Shown here piece after piece: positions 18,043-27,391 of a DNA stretch of 64,000 nucleotides. The DNA comes from Longimicrobiales bacterium (GTDB lineage: Bacteria > Gemmatimonadota > Gemmatimonadetes > Longimicrobiales > Gaopeijiaceae), in the NCBI GenBank assembly GCA_028823235.1, contig JAPKBW010000006.1, positions 124,001 through 188,000 on the forward strand, given 5' to 3'. The stretch's first letter is position 1. Every line of letters starts with the position of its first letter. The position numbers were made by a program, and so were the translations under genes. A model generated the notes under the pieces. That model did no database searches, was not told the origin of the DNA, and saw nothing but the letters and a program-made list of their open reading frames with translations.

Positions 18043-20658
18043 TCACCGCCCGGGTCCAAGCAAGACCGCGTTCATGAACAGCAACTGGGTCGCTTCTGTA
18101 TACGCCCGATAGTTCGGCTCTTCGGCAAAGGAAATGATCTGCCCGCTGCCCCATCTTTCATGCATGAGAAAGGCCTTACTCGCCAGTTGGGGCCGAGCCT
18201 CTTCCCAAACCACGCCGCTCAATACGAGATCGTCGACGGGGCCGTACCTACCCACGTTGGTGCCATCGTCCAGTGTCATCGGCGAGAACACCCGGGACCC
18301 TACAACCAAGACTCCGATCTCACCGTCCGTACCAGCCGAGAGCCAGTGGCGCTGATCGAGGATCACCTTCAGGATGGCACCCGGCACATTCTCCGGTGGC
18401 TCGTCAGCGGGCACGATCTCGGCGAGATACTCGATCGGCTGATCCGGCGTGCCACCACTGGGCGCCTCGTCATCCGCCGCCCGCCCGCCTCTTCGCTCCA
18501 CCGAGGTGGACAGGAGGCCGACCCTGGTCGCCCACGCGGTCGAGTTCGCCATCGTAATCAGCGTACCTCCGTCCGACATCCAGTTCTGTAGCTGATCGAC
18601 CATACCGCTTTCGATCGATCCCGAATAGTTGGCGCTCGGCAGAATCACGACATCGAACTCCGCCAGATCAGCACGTCCGAGACTCGACGCCCGAACGGCA
18701 ACGACGGGCTGCCCATATCGCTGCTCTAGGATGTATCGCGTCCACCCAGTCGAATAGGTCGACACGGGTTCGTCGTACGCCAAGAGGATTTTGGGTGAGC
18801 GCAGCGCGCGTACGCTGTTAGCCCCGAGGGACGCACCCGCCGTTACATAGGAATCGTCGATCGGCACAACTTCGACACCGTGCTTCGCGGCGATACCGGC
18901 CAACGTCGTCCGCAGGTTACCGTTGTTTTCCGCCACTCGTAGGATTGCCGTGCCGACACCGTACTCACGGCCGCCAAGGGTAAACGACTCACCAGACGCT
19001 CGAACCCGAAGGCCTTCGCGCATGGCTTCCACGACCGCCGACACAGTCGCCGTGCCCCAGGGCATCAGGTACCCGACCCTCGCTTCCGGCAGAACCGGCG
19101 CTTGCCCGCTCACCGCCGTGCCGCCCACCGACACGAGATCCCCTGCGGCTCCGGTAGCCCGCTCGGATTCGAGAACCTCGACATCCCACAGCAGGCTCTG
19201 GCTCCATGCTGTCAGATCGTAGATTTCGTCCCCCTCTCTACGCGCCCGCCGCTCAATCTGCCGTTGAATGAAGGCCTCATCCATGGGCACGTGGTCATCG
19301 AGCAGGTTACGCGCGGCCTGATGCGCCGGCTGATCCATCGGCACGATGTAGGTTCCCGCCGCCGACAGCGTGCGTCCACCAACCGATACGGGACCAGTCA
19401 AGCGACGCACCTCGACTCCATTGCGCACGAGCATGTCCGCCATGCGGTTAGCCATGCCGGGGTCGTGAGCGGAGTGAATCACGATTTCGGCAGCGCCATT
19501 CTCACCCATCGCGATGCCGTCCCTCCGGTACGCGAGATAGTCCCGGAGAATCATCTCGCGATTCCGAGCGGCAGTTTCCGCCGTAGTAATGGCAGCGGTG
19601 AAGTGATGCAGCACACCGTCCCCATAGGTGAGGATGTCACCGTCACTCTTTTCGAGAACGAGCGCCCGTGCGGACGCCTGTTCGTACGTCATCCCCAGAG
19701 CTCCCTGATTCATGGGCCACATGTCCACGTAGCCCGGATAGAAAAGGTCGTAGACGTTCCGATTGAAGTACGCGAAGCCACGCGCATCGAACGCCTGTGC
19801 GTTTGCCCGTCCGAACACGTCCATCAGTGCAATCTGTCGATCGCCGTACCAGGGATTCTCCGGGGGTGCCGTTGGCGGGAAAAAGTATGTGGAGTTCCCG
19901 CCCATCTCGTGAAGGTCAGCAACGATGTTTGGCCGGTATTCGAGAAAAATCTCGACCTTTCCGCGCGTCTCCGGCTGGCTCTGAATGAAGAGATCGCGGT
20001 TCAGGTCAAAGAGGTAGTGATTCCCTCGCCCGCCCGGCCACGGCTCGTCGTGCTCCGCTGAGTAGGTCTCTCGATTCGGCCACGCTGCCCGTGATGACGT
20101 CGTGTGCTGCACGAAACGTGCGCGCCCGTCGGGGTTCTCGGCCGGATCGATCAGCACCAGTGATTCGGCAAGAATCAGGTCGGCCACGTCGTTACCCTGT
20201 GCGGCAAGCAGGTGGTACGCCTCAGCCATCGCCGCGCCACTTGAGCTGATCTCGTTCCCGTGCACCCCATGCATGAGGGCCGTCACTACGGGTAGTGTTG
20301 CAATTAGATTCTCGACTTCGCTGTCCGAGAGGCCCTTCACGGCGGAGAACCGTGCGATCTCGGCCTTCAGGTCGTCGAGACCAGCCATTCTCTCCTCCGA
20401 CCCAATGACCAAAACGAAAAGAGGCCGGCCCTCCCAGCTTTCTGCGTACTGAACGAGCTCGGTGCGGTCAGGTGCGGCTTCAGACAAGGCCTGGAAGTAC
20501 CGTACGATGTCAGACGGGCTCGTGATCTCCTCACCGAAGTCGTGACCCACAACCTGCTCGAGGGTGGGGATCGCCGGATCGTAACGAGTGCCTGGGACGA
20601 GATCCTCAGTCTGAGGCGGTACCTGAAGGAGCGCAGCTAGAACGAGGGTGCTAAGCAT
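18043..20658 (-). CDS. Secreted M14-family zinc carboxypeptidase with GATase-like C-terminal domain
   Basis: An 871-residue exported peptidase. A short signal segment starts at the ATG at 20658 (MLSTLVLAALLQ). The zinc site is HGVHGNEISSSGA (H and E) with NPDGRARF (substrate arginine region), a further histidine in VADLHEMGGN, and the catalytic glutamate probably in ALVLEKSDGD. Residues 600-850 form a separate Rossmann-like domain resembling class I glutamine amidotransferases (FDVVILPSANYSGSI, WMSDGGTLITMANS), as in other long bacterial M14 proteins. It removes C-terminal residues from peptides outside the cytoplasm. GGAAC precedes the start. Confidence 0.88.
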   Translation of the reverse strand: MLSTLVLAALLQVPPQTEDLVPGTRYDPAIPTLEQVVGHDFGEEITSPSDIVRYFQALSEAAPDRTELVQYAESWEGRPLFVLVIGSEERMAGLDDLKAEIARFSAVKGLSDSEVENLIATLPVVTALMHGVHGNEISSSGAAMAEAYHLLAAQGNDVADLILAESLVLIDPAENPDGRARFVQHTTSSRAAWPNRETYSAEHDEPWPGGRGNHYLFDLNRDLFIQSQPETRGKVEIFLEYRPNIVADLHEMGGNSTYFFPPTAPPENPWYGDRQIALMDVFGRANAQAFDARGFAYFNRNVYDLFYPGYVDMWPMNQGALGMTYEQASARALVLEKSDGDILTYGDGVLHHFTAAITTAETAARNREMILRDYLAYRRDGIAMGENGAAEIVIHSAHDPGMANRMADMLVRNGVEVRRLTGPVSVGGRTLSAAGTYIVPMDQPAHQAARNLLDDHVPMDEAFIQRQIERRARREGDEIYDLTAWSQSLLWDVEVLESERATGAAGDLVSVGGTAVSGQAPVLPEARVGYLMPWGTATVSAVVEAMREGLRVRASGESFTLGGREYGVGTAILRVAENNGNLRTTLAGIAAKHGVEVVPIDDSYVTAGASLGANSVRALRSPKILLAYDEPVSTYSTGWTRYILEQRYGQPVVAVRASSLGRADLAEFDVVILPSANYSGSIESGMVDQLQNWMSDGGTLITMANSTAWATRVGLLSTSVERRGGRAADDEAPSGGTPDQPIEYLAEIVPADEPPENVPGAILKVILDQRHWLSAGTDGEIGVLVVGSRVFSPMTLDDGTNVGRYGPVDDLVLSGVVWEEARPQLASKAFLMHERWGSGQIISFAEEPNYRAYTEATQLLFMNAVLLGPGR

Positions 20659-20801
20659 GATCTGTTCCGGTTTTTGAGATTGCCCGCCACGCGACTCCGT
20701 TCGAGCCATCATCGCAGATGTCGAGCGGGCCAATATACAGGCGGTGCGCCAGACCGGCAGGGTCGGTACTCTGTGGCAGACCCTCGACCTGGAGACTCTC
20801 C

Positions 20802-21410
20802 GTGCGGCTCGCTCGTCCTGCTCTATACGCTCTCGTTCTGCCCGCCATCGTCCTGACCATGTCGGCCTGCACCGAGACACCGCCGCCGGACACAGCGGCG
20901 GAAGCCGTCGACGCAGACCCGCAACTCCTGTATTGGGACACGTTGCAGGGCCTGTGTGGGCAAGCCTTCGAAGGCCGGGTGGTGGAGAGTGTCCCGCCGG
21001 ACGATGCCTTCGAGGGTCAGCGCCTGATCATGCACGTTCGCTCGTGCGACATGGCCGAGATCCGGATCCCCTTCTTCGTCGGGGACGATCGTTCTCGCAC
21101 CTGGGTGATTACTCCTACCGCGGCAGGCCTCCGGTTGAAGCATGACCATCGACATGAGGACGGCACCGAGGACGCCGTCACGCAGTATGGAGGGGATACG
21201 GAGGGTCGTGGCACCGCCACCACTCAGGACTTCCACGCAGATGCGTACACAGCAGATCTCGTTCCGACCGCCGCCACCAATATCTGGACCGTCGAGGTAC
21301 ACCCCGGTGCGATATTCGCGTACGCACTGAGGCGAGAAGGACGTCGCTTCCGCGTAGAGTTCGACCTGACCGCGCCGATCGGCGCACCGCCAGCACCCTG
21401 GGGAGGCTGA
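20802..21410 (+). CDS. Predicted lipoprotein of unknown function
   Basis: A 202-residue predicted lipoprotein starting at GTG 20802, with GGAG seven bases upstream. The signal peptide ends at the lipobox TMSAC near residue 20. The mature domain contains LYWDTLQGLCGQAFEGRVVE, two cysteines (LCGQ and VRSCDMAE) that could pair, and the strand-rich stretch RTWVITPTAAGLRLKHDHRH. I recognise the style (a family of exported proteins annotated as hypothetical) but cannot assign a function. The gene diverges from the M14 peptidase and converges with the permease. Confidence 0.75.
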   Translation: MRLARPALYALVLPAIVLTMSACTETPPPDTAAEAVDADPQLLYWDTLQGLCGQAFEGRVVESVPPDDAFEGQRLIMHVRSCDMAEIRIPFFVGDDRSRTWVITPTAAGLRLKHDHRHEDGTEDAVTQYGGDTEGRGTATTQDFHADAYTADLVPTAATNIWTVEVHPGAIFAYALRREGRRFRVEFDLTAPIGAPPAPWGG

Positions 21411-21419
21411 GCGACCCGG

Positions 21420-22301
21420 CTACGGCAGGAAGACAGAGCCGAGTGCTGCGAGCCCCGTAAGCCCGATCAACACGACGGCACAACGCCAGAACGTATGCTG
21501 GTCGAGCCTTCCGGAGAGCCAGTCGCCAACCCAGCCCCCAACCAATGCAACGGGCACTAGAAAGGCGGTGGCTCGCCAGACGGCTCCCGATACACCCACG
21601 ACTCCTGCCTGGAGCCCGAGCGAACCGACGTAAACCAGAAAAAAGAAGGTCATCATCGTTGCCCGCATCGCGTCCTTCCGAACGCACAGGGCAGCCAGAT
21701 ACAGCACGACCGGCGGCCCAGGCATCCCGAGTGCGACAGTCATCGCAGCGGCAATGCCACCGATCCCAGCTGCTGTCGACCCTCGCCACACGACGTCAGA
21801 CTCTCCCTGCCCGGGTGTGTCGACCAAGGACGGTCGACCGGCGTACCCTCTCCGGATCAGATAGGCGGCCGACCCCAGCACGATCACCGAGACCCCGATG
21901 AGTAGTTGCGACTCGTCAGCTCGGGTAAACAGGAGCAGGCCAACAGGCCATCCAATCACAGCGCCCAGCAGCATCTGACCCACCATACGCCAAATCACCT
22001 GATCACGCATTCTCCAGGCCAGGCCGGAGCAAATCGCAAGGGTAAGGACGATGACGAGCGGAACCGAGTCTGCGGAATCCGTAATCAACATCACGGACGG
22101 AAGCGCCAGCAGCGCGAACCCAAAACCCGCGGCACCCTGCACGACCGCCCCGACAAACACGACGGCCCCGAGTTGGGCTACTGAGACGAGGGTCAGTGAA
22201 TCGATGTAATACCCTAGGGGTGGCGTAACGTATGTGAGAAGCCTGAGTATATTGAAATACTTATGCAGTTCCAGATTTTCGGAGGATCGCAGATGGTTCA
22301 C
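21420..22301 (-). CDS. TauE/SafE-family (TSUP) permease
   Basis: A membrane protein of up to 293 residues with about eight transmembrane helices. It carries the TSUP signature VVQGAAGFGFALLALPSVML near the N-terminus and the second-half repeat GMPGPPVVLYLAAL. Family members export sulfite, sulfoacetate or similar organosulfur anions; the substrate here is unknown. The start is uncertain: GTG 22301 overlaps the divergent plug gene by nine bases, and no other ATG/GTG lies before the first helix except a GTG within it. Confidence 0.85.
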   Translation of the reverse strand: MNHLRSSENLELHKYFNILRLLTYVTPPLGYYIDSLTLVSVAQLGAVVFVGAVVQGAAGFGFALLALPSVMLITDSADSVPLVIVLTLAICSGLAWRMRDQVIWRMVGQMLLGAVIGWPVGLLLFTRADESQLLIGVSVIVLGSAAYLIRRGYAGRPSLVDTPGQGESDVVWRGSTAAGIGGIAAAMTVALGMPGPPVVLYLAALCVRKDAMRATMMTFFFLVYVGSLGLQAGVVGVSGAVWRATAFLVPVALVGGWVGDWLSGRLDQHTFWRCAVVLIGLTGLAALGSVFLP

Positions 22302-23108
22302 GCGCGACTACGCGCGTTCGCTCTGTTGAGGTTGGTGGTGGTAGTCGCGCTCGCAGCAGGAGTGGCGCTCCCGACAGCCGCGCAGACGATCGAGGGCACA
22401 TTGATGGAAGTGGAGTCGGGCACGCCGATTTCTCTCGGACTCATCATTCTGATGACCGAGGCGGGTGACTCCATTGCATCAGCAGTGTCCAACGGTCGGG
22501 GTCGATTCTCCGTCGAGACACAAGGGGCCGGATCCTTCGTCCTAATCGCTTCGGCCTTCGGCTTCAAGGAGACTGCGGCAGGCGTATTTGAACTCGGCGA
22601 CAGCGGCGAGATGGACGTGGAATTCAGGATCGCCGCAGCACCCATGCCAATCGACGGAATTCTTGTTTCGCTTCAGCGTCCCGCCCTCCAGCACCAGCTT
22701 GTGAAGAACGGCTTCGTCCGACGGGTCACGCGGGGACTTGGACACTTCATCACACCGATCGTCATTGAGAAATCCCCCGCAAGGACAGCCGAGGACCTCT
22801 TCATGGGAATTCCGGGCGTGCTGTTGGAATACCCCCAGGGTGGACTCAACGCCTTCGAGGGTATGACCGTCCGAATGACCGGCGTGGGTCAGTACTGTTC
22901 GCCAACGATCTACCTCGACGGCGCACGCATGTCGGTGAACATGACACAGGACATGCCCATCCAGCTCCTCGCGCCGCTTGAGATGATCGACGCGGTGGAG
23001 ATCTATCGGCGACCCGCCGAGGTCCCGATCGAGTACGGCATGACCACCAGCGGCGGCGCCTCCGGTGGACCCTGTGGCGTCATCGTCATCTGGACCAAGA
23101 CGCGGTAG
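22293..23108 (+). CDS. Carboxypeptidase-regulatory plus TonB-plug protein without barrel
   Basis: A 271-residue exported protein. GGAGG lies upstream of ATG 22293, which decides the start. Signal peptide to about residue 30 (LPTAAQ). Residues 32-115 form a carboxypeptidase-regulatory-like beta-sandwich (TIEGTLMEVESGTPISLGLI). Residues 150-271 form a TonB-receptor plug-like domain: EDLFMGIPGVLLEY, a cysteine-containing strand (QYCSPTIYLDGARM) and IDAVEIYRRPAEVPIEYG. The protein stops directly after the plug, so no beta-barrel follows. Two related large proteins lie at 52597 and 61455. Function unknown; it may be a periplasmic binding partner. Confidence 0.85.
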   Translation: MVHARLRAFALLRLVVVVALAAGVALPTAAQTIEGTLMEVESGTPISLGLIILMTEAGDSIASAVSNGRGRFSVETQGAGSFVLIASAFGFKETAAGVFELGDSGEMDVEFRIAAAPMPIDGILVSLQRPALQHQLVKNGFVRRVTRGLGHFITPIVIEKSPARTAEDLFMGIPGVLLEYPQGGLNAFEGMTVRMTGVGQYCSPTIYLDGARMSVNMTQDMPIQLLAPLEMIDAVEIYRRPAEVPIEYGMTTSGGASGGPCGVIVIWTKTR

Positions 23109-23121
23109 GGGCGATCCGGTC

Positions 23122-24402
23122 ATGACCGGACCACGCGCCCTGCGCGTTAGAGGGTTCGTCCTCGCAGGCATCGGAATTCTATGCGCCTGCACCCCCGGCG
23201 ACGACGCGGCGACATCCGGTCTGGCATCGGTCGGCTCCGGAGTGCAGCGCGCTGATTCGCTCGTCGAGTCATGGGTGCGCGAGGGGCAGATCCCAGGCGC
23301 CGTCCTGCTCGTGTCAAAGAATGGCAACATCCTTCACGAGAAAGCCTACGGATGGTCGAGAGTCGAGGACTTCGGCGCCGGCCAGTATCCTGACGCGCCT
23401 CCCCCCGAAGTCACCGAGGTCGCCACTCCTACTGCGATGATGGCCGAGACAGTCTTCGACCTCGCCTCCGTGACCAAGGTCATGGCTACTACAATGGCCA
23501 TCATGCTCCTCGTCGATCAGGGTCTGGTCGAGGTCGACGCCCCGGTGGTCGACTACCTGCCGGATTTCCGAGGTGGAGGGAGGGAGACGATCACTGTGCG
23601 CCACCTGCTCACACACACATCAGGACTCTTCCAGTGGCAGCCGACGTACTACCATGCCACCGATCGCGACGAAGCATACGCCTACATCAGGGACCTCCCC
23701 CTGAGATGGCCGGTTGGGGAAGGACGCCACTACTCGGATCTGGGCTTCATGCTCCTCGGACGCATCGTGGAGGAGCAAAGCGGCGAACGCTTGGACGCCT
23801 ACGTTGGGGGGGCGCTGTTCGAACCGATGGGCCTCTTGAACACCGGCTTCATCGCATCTACGCGCCGCGGGGAGTCGCATTTCGCCTCAACATCACACGG
23901 GAATCCGTTCGAGCGCCGCATGGTCCACGACCCGGATTTCGGCTACGCCATCGAGGGAGACCCCGACCGCTGGGACAATTGGCGACAATACACTCTCTCC
24001 GGCGAGGTCAATGACGGAAATGCACATCACGCGTTCCAAGGTGTGGCTGGCCACGCAGGCCTGTTTTCTACCGCGCGCGAGCTCTCGACTCTCCTTCAAA
24101 TGTTGATCGATGGCGGGAAGCACGACGGGCAGCGTCTGGTTGAGAAGGCCACCGTAGATCAATTCCTGACCCAGGAAGTCGATGGACAAGCCCTCGGGTG
24201 GCAGCTCCCCGACTATGCGCCTGCCGAGACGTTCGCCCATACCGGCTTCACGGGAACGTTCGTTGCGGCCCTCCCCCACTCGGACCTCACCGTCGTCCTG
24301 CTCACCAACCGTCAGAATTTCGGTGTGGACGAAAGCACCAACTACACCGACGTTGGACCCCTGCAACGTGCGGTCATCGAGGCCGTTACGACGCACCACT
24401 GA
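23122..24402 (+). CDS. Serine hydrolase, class C beta-lactamase family (lipoprotein)
   Basis: A 426-residue penicillin-binding-protein-like serine hydrolase. An N-terminal signal segment ends at ILCACTPG, a possible lipobox. The catalytic SxxK is SVTK in FDLASVTKVMATTMA near residue 120. The second motif is YSD (GRHYSDLGFML) and the KTG equivalent is HTG (AHTGFTGTFVAAL). Members act as esterases, D-aminopeptidases or beta-lactamases; the exact activity cannot be read. The ATG at 23122 lies 13 bases after the plug gene's stop and 33 bases before the M28 gene, suggesting one transcript. Confidence 0.88.
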   Translation: MTGPRALRVRGFVLAGIGILCACTPGDDAATSGLASVGSGVQRADSLVESWVREGQIPGAVLLVSKNGNILHEKAYGWSRVEDFGAGQYPDAPPPEVTEVATPTAMMAETVFDLASVTKVMATTMAIMLLVDQGLVEVDAPVVDYLPDFRGGGRETITVRHLLTHTSGLFQWQPTYYHATDRDEAYAYIRDLPLRWPVGEGRHYSDLGFMLLGRIVEEQSGERLDAYVGGALFEPMGLLNTGFIASTRRGESHFASTSHGNPFERRMVHDPDFGYAIEGDPDRWDNWRQYTLSGEVNDGNAHHAFQGVAGHAGLFSTARELSTLLQMLIDGGKHDGQRLVEKATVDQFLTQEVDGQALGWQLPDYAPAETFAHTGFTGTFVAALPHSDLTVVLLTNRQNFGVDESTNYTDVGPLQRAVIEAVTTHH

Positions 24403-24435
24403 CTGATCCAACTCTTCGAACACGCCGTGGTTTCT

Positions 24436-26574
24436 ATGACCAAGCACGCACGAGTCCATTCGCTCGCCCTGATCGCGACAGCCTTCTTCGCCTCGAGTCT
24501 TGCTGGACAGAGCTCGGTCCAGATTTCGGCGCCAGTCGGCTTCACTGCGACCAGCGCTGCCCGTCAGGCCTACTGCGAGGCCAAATTTGTCGGCCTTCCG
24601 TCAGGCGACAATTTCAGGGAGCATCTACGGATCATCACGGCGACCCCGCATCCAACTGGATCCGCTGCGCAGGTCGAGGTTGGCCACTACCTGGTCCGGG
24701 CCATGAAGGCCGCAGGCATGTCCGTTCGCGAACATCCCTACGACGTCTACTTGCCGCAGCTCACGGATGACGTCGAGGCACACATTGTCTCTCCGATCAC
24801 CATGCAGCTCAGCAATAGGGAAGCCGCCTTGCCAGAAGACCGGTTCTCCGGCCACCCGGACCTACTGAACGGATGGAATGCGTTTTCGGGAAGCGGTGAT
24901 GCCACGGCTGAGGTCGTCTACGCCAACTATGGGACGCGCGCCGACTACCGGGCCCTGGACTCGCTGGGGATCTCGCTCGAGGGCAAGATCGTCATCGCTC
25001 GCTACGGTGGGAATTTCCGTGGCTTCAAGGTGCTGTTCGCCGAGGAGCGCGGTGCCGCGGGTGTCATCATGTTCAACGACGCGCCTGAGGTGGAAGAGGA
25101 TGCGTACCCGGAGGGGCCCATGCTGAGCGGTGAAATCATTCAGCGTGGCTCGGTGCTTACGCTCGCCTGGACTGGGGATCCGCTGACGCCGTTCGTGCCG
25201 GCGCTCCCGATCGACGGGCCAGTGCAGGTCGAGCGTCTCGACCCGGACGAGGTCGGCCTTCACACGATCCCGGTGCTGCCACTCGGCTACAACGCTGCGG
25301 CTGAAATTCTCTCTCGCATGACGGGTGAAGTTGCGCAGGACGAGTGGCAGGGTGGGCTAGACATGCCATACCGACTGACCGGTGGATCAGAACTAACCGT
25401 GCGGGTCCGGGTGAATCAGCCGAAGGCGCTCACCCGTGCAACGAACGTCGTCGGCACCTTTGAGGGTAGCGAGTTCCCTGACGAGTGGATCGTCCTTGGG
25501 GCGCATTACGACCCCTGGGGCTTCGGAGCCATCGATCCGAATGGCGGCACCGCCATGCTCCTCGCTCTTGCGGATGCTCTTGGAGAGCTGGCTGACGAGG
25601 GCTGCAGTCCTCGACGCTCCATCCTGATCGCACACTGGGACGCCGAGGAGTACGGTGTAATCGGCTCCACTGAATGGGTCGAAGAGTTTCTCCCGGAATT
25701 GACGAGTGGAGCCGTCGCGTACATCAATGCGGACGGTGCGGTTTCGGGGCCGAATTTCGGCTCTTCCTCGTCACCATCTCTGAAGCAGCCGATCCTCGAC
25801 GCGATCCGAGACACGCCGTACCCGAAGGAAGGGCGCAGCGTCTACGAATGGTGGGCGGCGCAGGCCGAGAACGGCACACCCGTCATGGGGAACCTCGGGG
25901 GCGGATCGGATCACATCGCCTTCTACACGCACGCGGGAATTCCGTCGGCGGGCCTCACATCGAGTGGGCGCAGCGGCGTCTACCACTCGAACTACGACAA
26001 CTTCGCCTGGTTCGAGCGCTTCGGTGACCCCGACTGGGTCTATGGGCCCATGCTCGCCACGGCCGACGGCCTCCTGGCACTCCGACTCGCCAACGCCGAC
26101 TTGCTCCCGTACGACGTAACGCGTTACGCCATCGACACCCGCACGCACGTGAACACCCTGTTCGAGGTCGCTGAATTTCGACGTATCGATGTGAATCTCG
26201 ACCGCCTGGTGGCTTCGACCAATGCACTCGAAGAGGCCGCGACCCAGCTCGAAATGGCTCGGACAAACCGCATTGCCGCTGGCTCCGTTCCGAGTGAGGA
26301 CGCGGAAGCGATCAACGCCGAGTTCATTCGTCTCGAGAAGGCCTGGCTCGACAACCGCGGTCTACAGGATCGTCCGTGGAGCCGGTCGCTCTACGTGTCC
26401 CCTGACCCCTTCAGCGGATACGCGTCCTGGATGCTGCCGGGACTCAGGTATGAGATCGAAACGGACGATCCGGACGATGTTCCCGAATGGGAGACGCGGT
26501 ACGTAGAGGCCATCGATCGGCTCACCTCACAGATGAGCCACCTGGCCAACATGATCACGGCCAGCGCGCCGTGA
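24436..26574 (+). CDS. Secreted M28 metallopeptidase, glutamate carboxypeptidase II-like
   Basis: A 712-residue exported peptidase with the three-part architecture of glutamate carboxypeptidase II/transferrin receptor: PA insert (about residues 150-320), M28 catalytic domain (330-580) and C-terminal dimerisation domain (600-712). Zinc ligands are visible in LGAHYDPWGFGAIDPNGG (His, Asp), HWDAEEYGVIGS (catalytic and bridging Glu), YINADGAVSG (Asp) and GGSDHIAFYTHAGIPSAGL (His). Signal peptide ends near SSLAGQ. ATG 24436 is used; GTG 24427 is possible. It removes acidic or other terminal residues from peptides. The stop overlaps the next gene. Confidence 0.92.
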   Translation: MTKHARVHSLALIATAFFASSLAGQSSVQISAPVGFTATSAARQAYCEAKFVGLPSGDNFREHLRIITATPHPTGSAAQVEVGHYLVRAMKAAGMSVREHPYDVYLPQLTDDVEAHIVSPITMQLSNREAALPEDRFSGHPDLLNGWNAFSGSGDATAEVVYANYGTRADYRALDSLGISLEGKIVIARYGGNFRGFKVLFAEERGAAGVIMFNDAPEVEEDAYPEGPMLSGEIIQRGSVLTLAWTGDPLTPFVPALPIDGPVQVERLDPDEVGLHTIPVLPLGYNAAAEILSRMTGEVAQDEWQGGLDMPYRLTGGSELTVRVRVNQPKALTRATNVVGTFEGSEFPDEWIVLGAHYDPWGFGAIDPNGGTAMLLALADALGELADEGCSPRRSILIAHWDAEEYGVIGSTEWVEEFLPELTSGAVAYINADGAVSGPNFGSSSSPSLKQPILDAIRDTPYPKEGRSVYEWWAAQAENGTPVMGNLGGGSDHIAFYTHAGIPSAGLTSSGRSGVYHSNYDNFAWFERFGDPDWVYGPMLATADGLLALRLANADLLPYDVTRYAIDTRTHVNTLFEVAEFRRIDVNLDRLVASTNALEEAATQLEMARTNRIAAGSVPSEDAEAINAEFIRLEKAWLDNRGLQDRPWSRSLYVSPDPFSGYASWMLPGLRYEIETDDPDDVPEWETRYVEAIDRLTSQMSHLANMITASAP

Positions 26575-26861
26575 CGTCGAGAGAAGTCCTCTCCGGACAA
26601 ACGCTGACAGAGGCGACCGCCGACCTCACCGGATGGACCGTCGAGCAGGGAAAACTCCACAAGGAGTACGTATTCGCCGACTTCGTCGAGGCGTTCTCGT
26701 TCATGACCGCAGCCGCGTTATGCGCCGAGCGAGTGAATCATCATCCGGAGTGGTTCAACGTGTACCGGACGGTGCGCATCGATCTCTCCACGCATGATGT
26801 GGGTGGCATCACGATGTTCGATGTGGAGCTCGCCAGGGAGTTCGATCTGGCGGCGGGTTAG
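26571..26861 (+). CDS. phhB: 4a-hydroxytetrahydrobiopterin dehydratase
   Basis: A 96-residue pterin-4a-carbinolamine dehydratase that recycles the pterin cofactor of aromatic amino acid hydroxylases. Typical features are LTGWTVEQGKLHKEYVFADF, AERVNHHPEWFNVY with the catalytic histidines, and LSTHDVGGITMFDVELA. Length is normal. The GTG start overlaps the stop of the M28 peptidase by four bases (GTGA), an unusual coupling for this enzyme. No phenylalanine hydroxylase is in the window. Its last four bases overlap the convergent apt gene. Confidence 0.93.
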   Translation: MTSREVLSGQTLTEATADLTGWTVEQGKLHKEYVFADFVEAFSFMTAAALCAERVNHHPEWFNVYRTVRIDLSTHDVGGITMFDVELAREFDLAAG

Positions 26862-27391
26862 TGCCCCGCAAATTCACAAAGGGAGAAGCTCTGGCAGCCG
26901 AGCGAGCGTAGCCGGTCGGCACCGCCAAGGTCTGGGAGGTCGATCACAAAGCACGCCTCCTCGACTTCGCCTCCGACGCCACGAATCAACTCGAGTGCGG
27001 CACACGCTGTCCCGCCAGTCGCGATCAGGTCGTCGATGAGCAGCACCTTGGCGCCAGGTCCGATGGCGCCCACGTGCATCTCCATTCGGTCGGTGCCGTA
27101 CTCAAGCTCGTAGTCGATTCCGACTACCGCTCCCGGCAGCTTCCCGGCTTTGCGAATCGGAATGAAGCCGACCCCTAGCTCGTAGGCGACAGGCGTTCCG
27201 AAGATGAATCCACGGGCCTCGATTCCGGCAACGAGGTCCACGTGCTGATCGATGTACCGATGGACGAGTTGATCGACAGCTATGCGGAGTCCGCGCGCAT
27301 CCTCGAGTAGTCCGGTGACATCCCGGAAAAGAATGCCCGGCTTCGGATAGTCGGGCACGGTCCGGATGTAGGATGCGATCGAGTTCTTCAC
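26858..27391 (-). CDS. apt: Adenine phosphoribosyltransferase
   Basis: A 177-residue purine-salvage enzyme that makes AMP from adenine and PRPP. It has the N-terminal YIRTVPDYPKPGILFRD, IEARGFIFG, and the PRPP-binding VLLIDDLIATGGTA. Length is standard. Its ATG overlaps by four bases the stop codon of an upstream acetyltransferase remnant, so translation may be reinitiated from that remnant. It converges with phhB. Confidence 0.96.
   Translation of the reverse strand: MKNSIASYIRTVPDYPKPGILFRDVTGLLEDARGLRIAVDQLVHRYIDQHVDLVAGIEARGFIFGTPVAYELGVGFIPIRKAGKLPGAVVGIDYELEYGTDRMEMHVGAIGPGAKVLLIDDLIATGGTACAALELIRGVGGEVEEACFVIDLPDLGGADRLRSLGCQSFSLCEFAGH

Noticed and set aside
19102-20061. 319-codon plus-strand frame
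   Set aside because: Fully inside the M14 carboxypeptidase on the opposite strand. The minus strand carries conserved catalytic motifs; this frame carries none.
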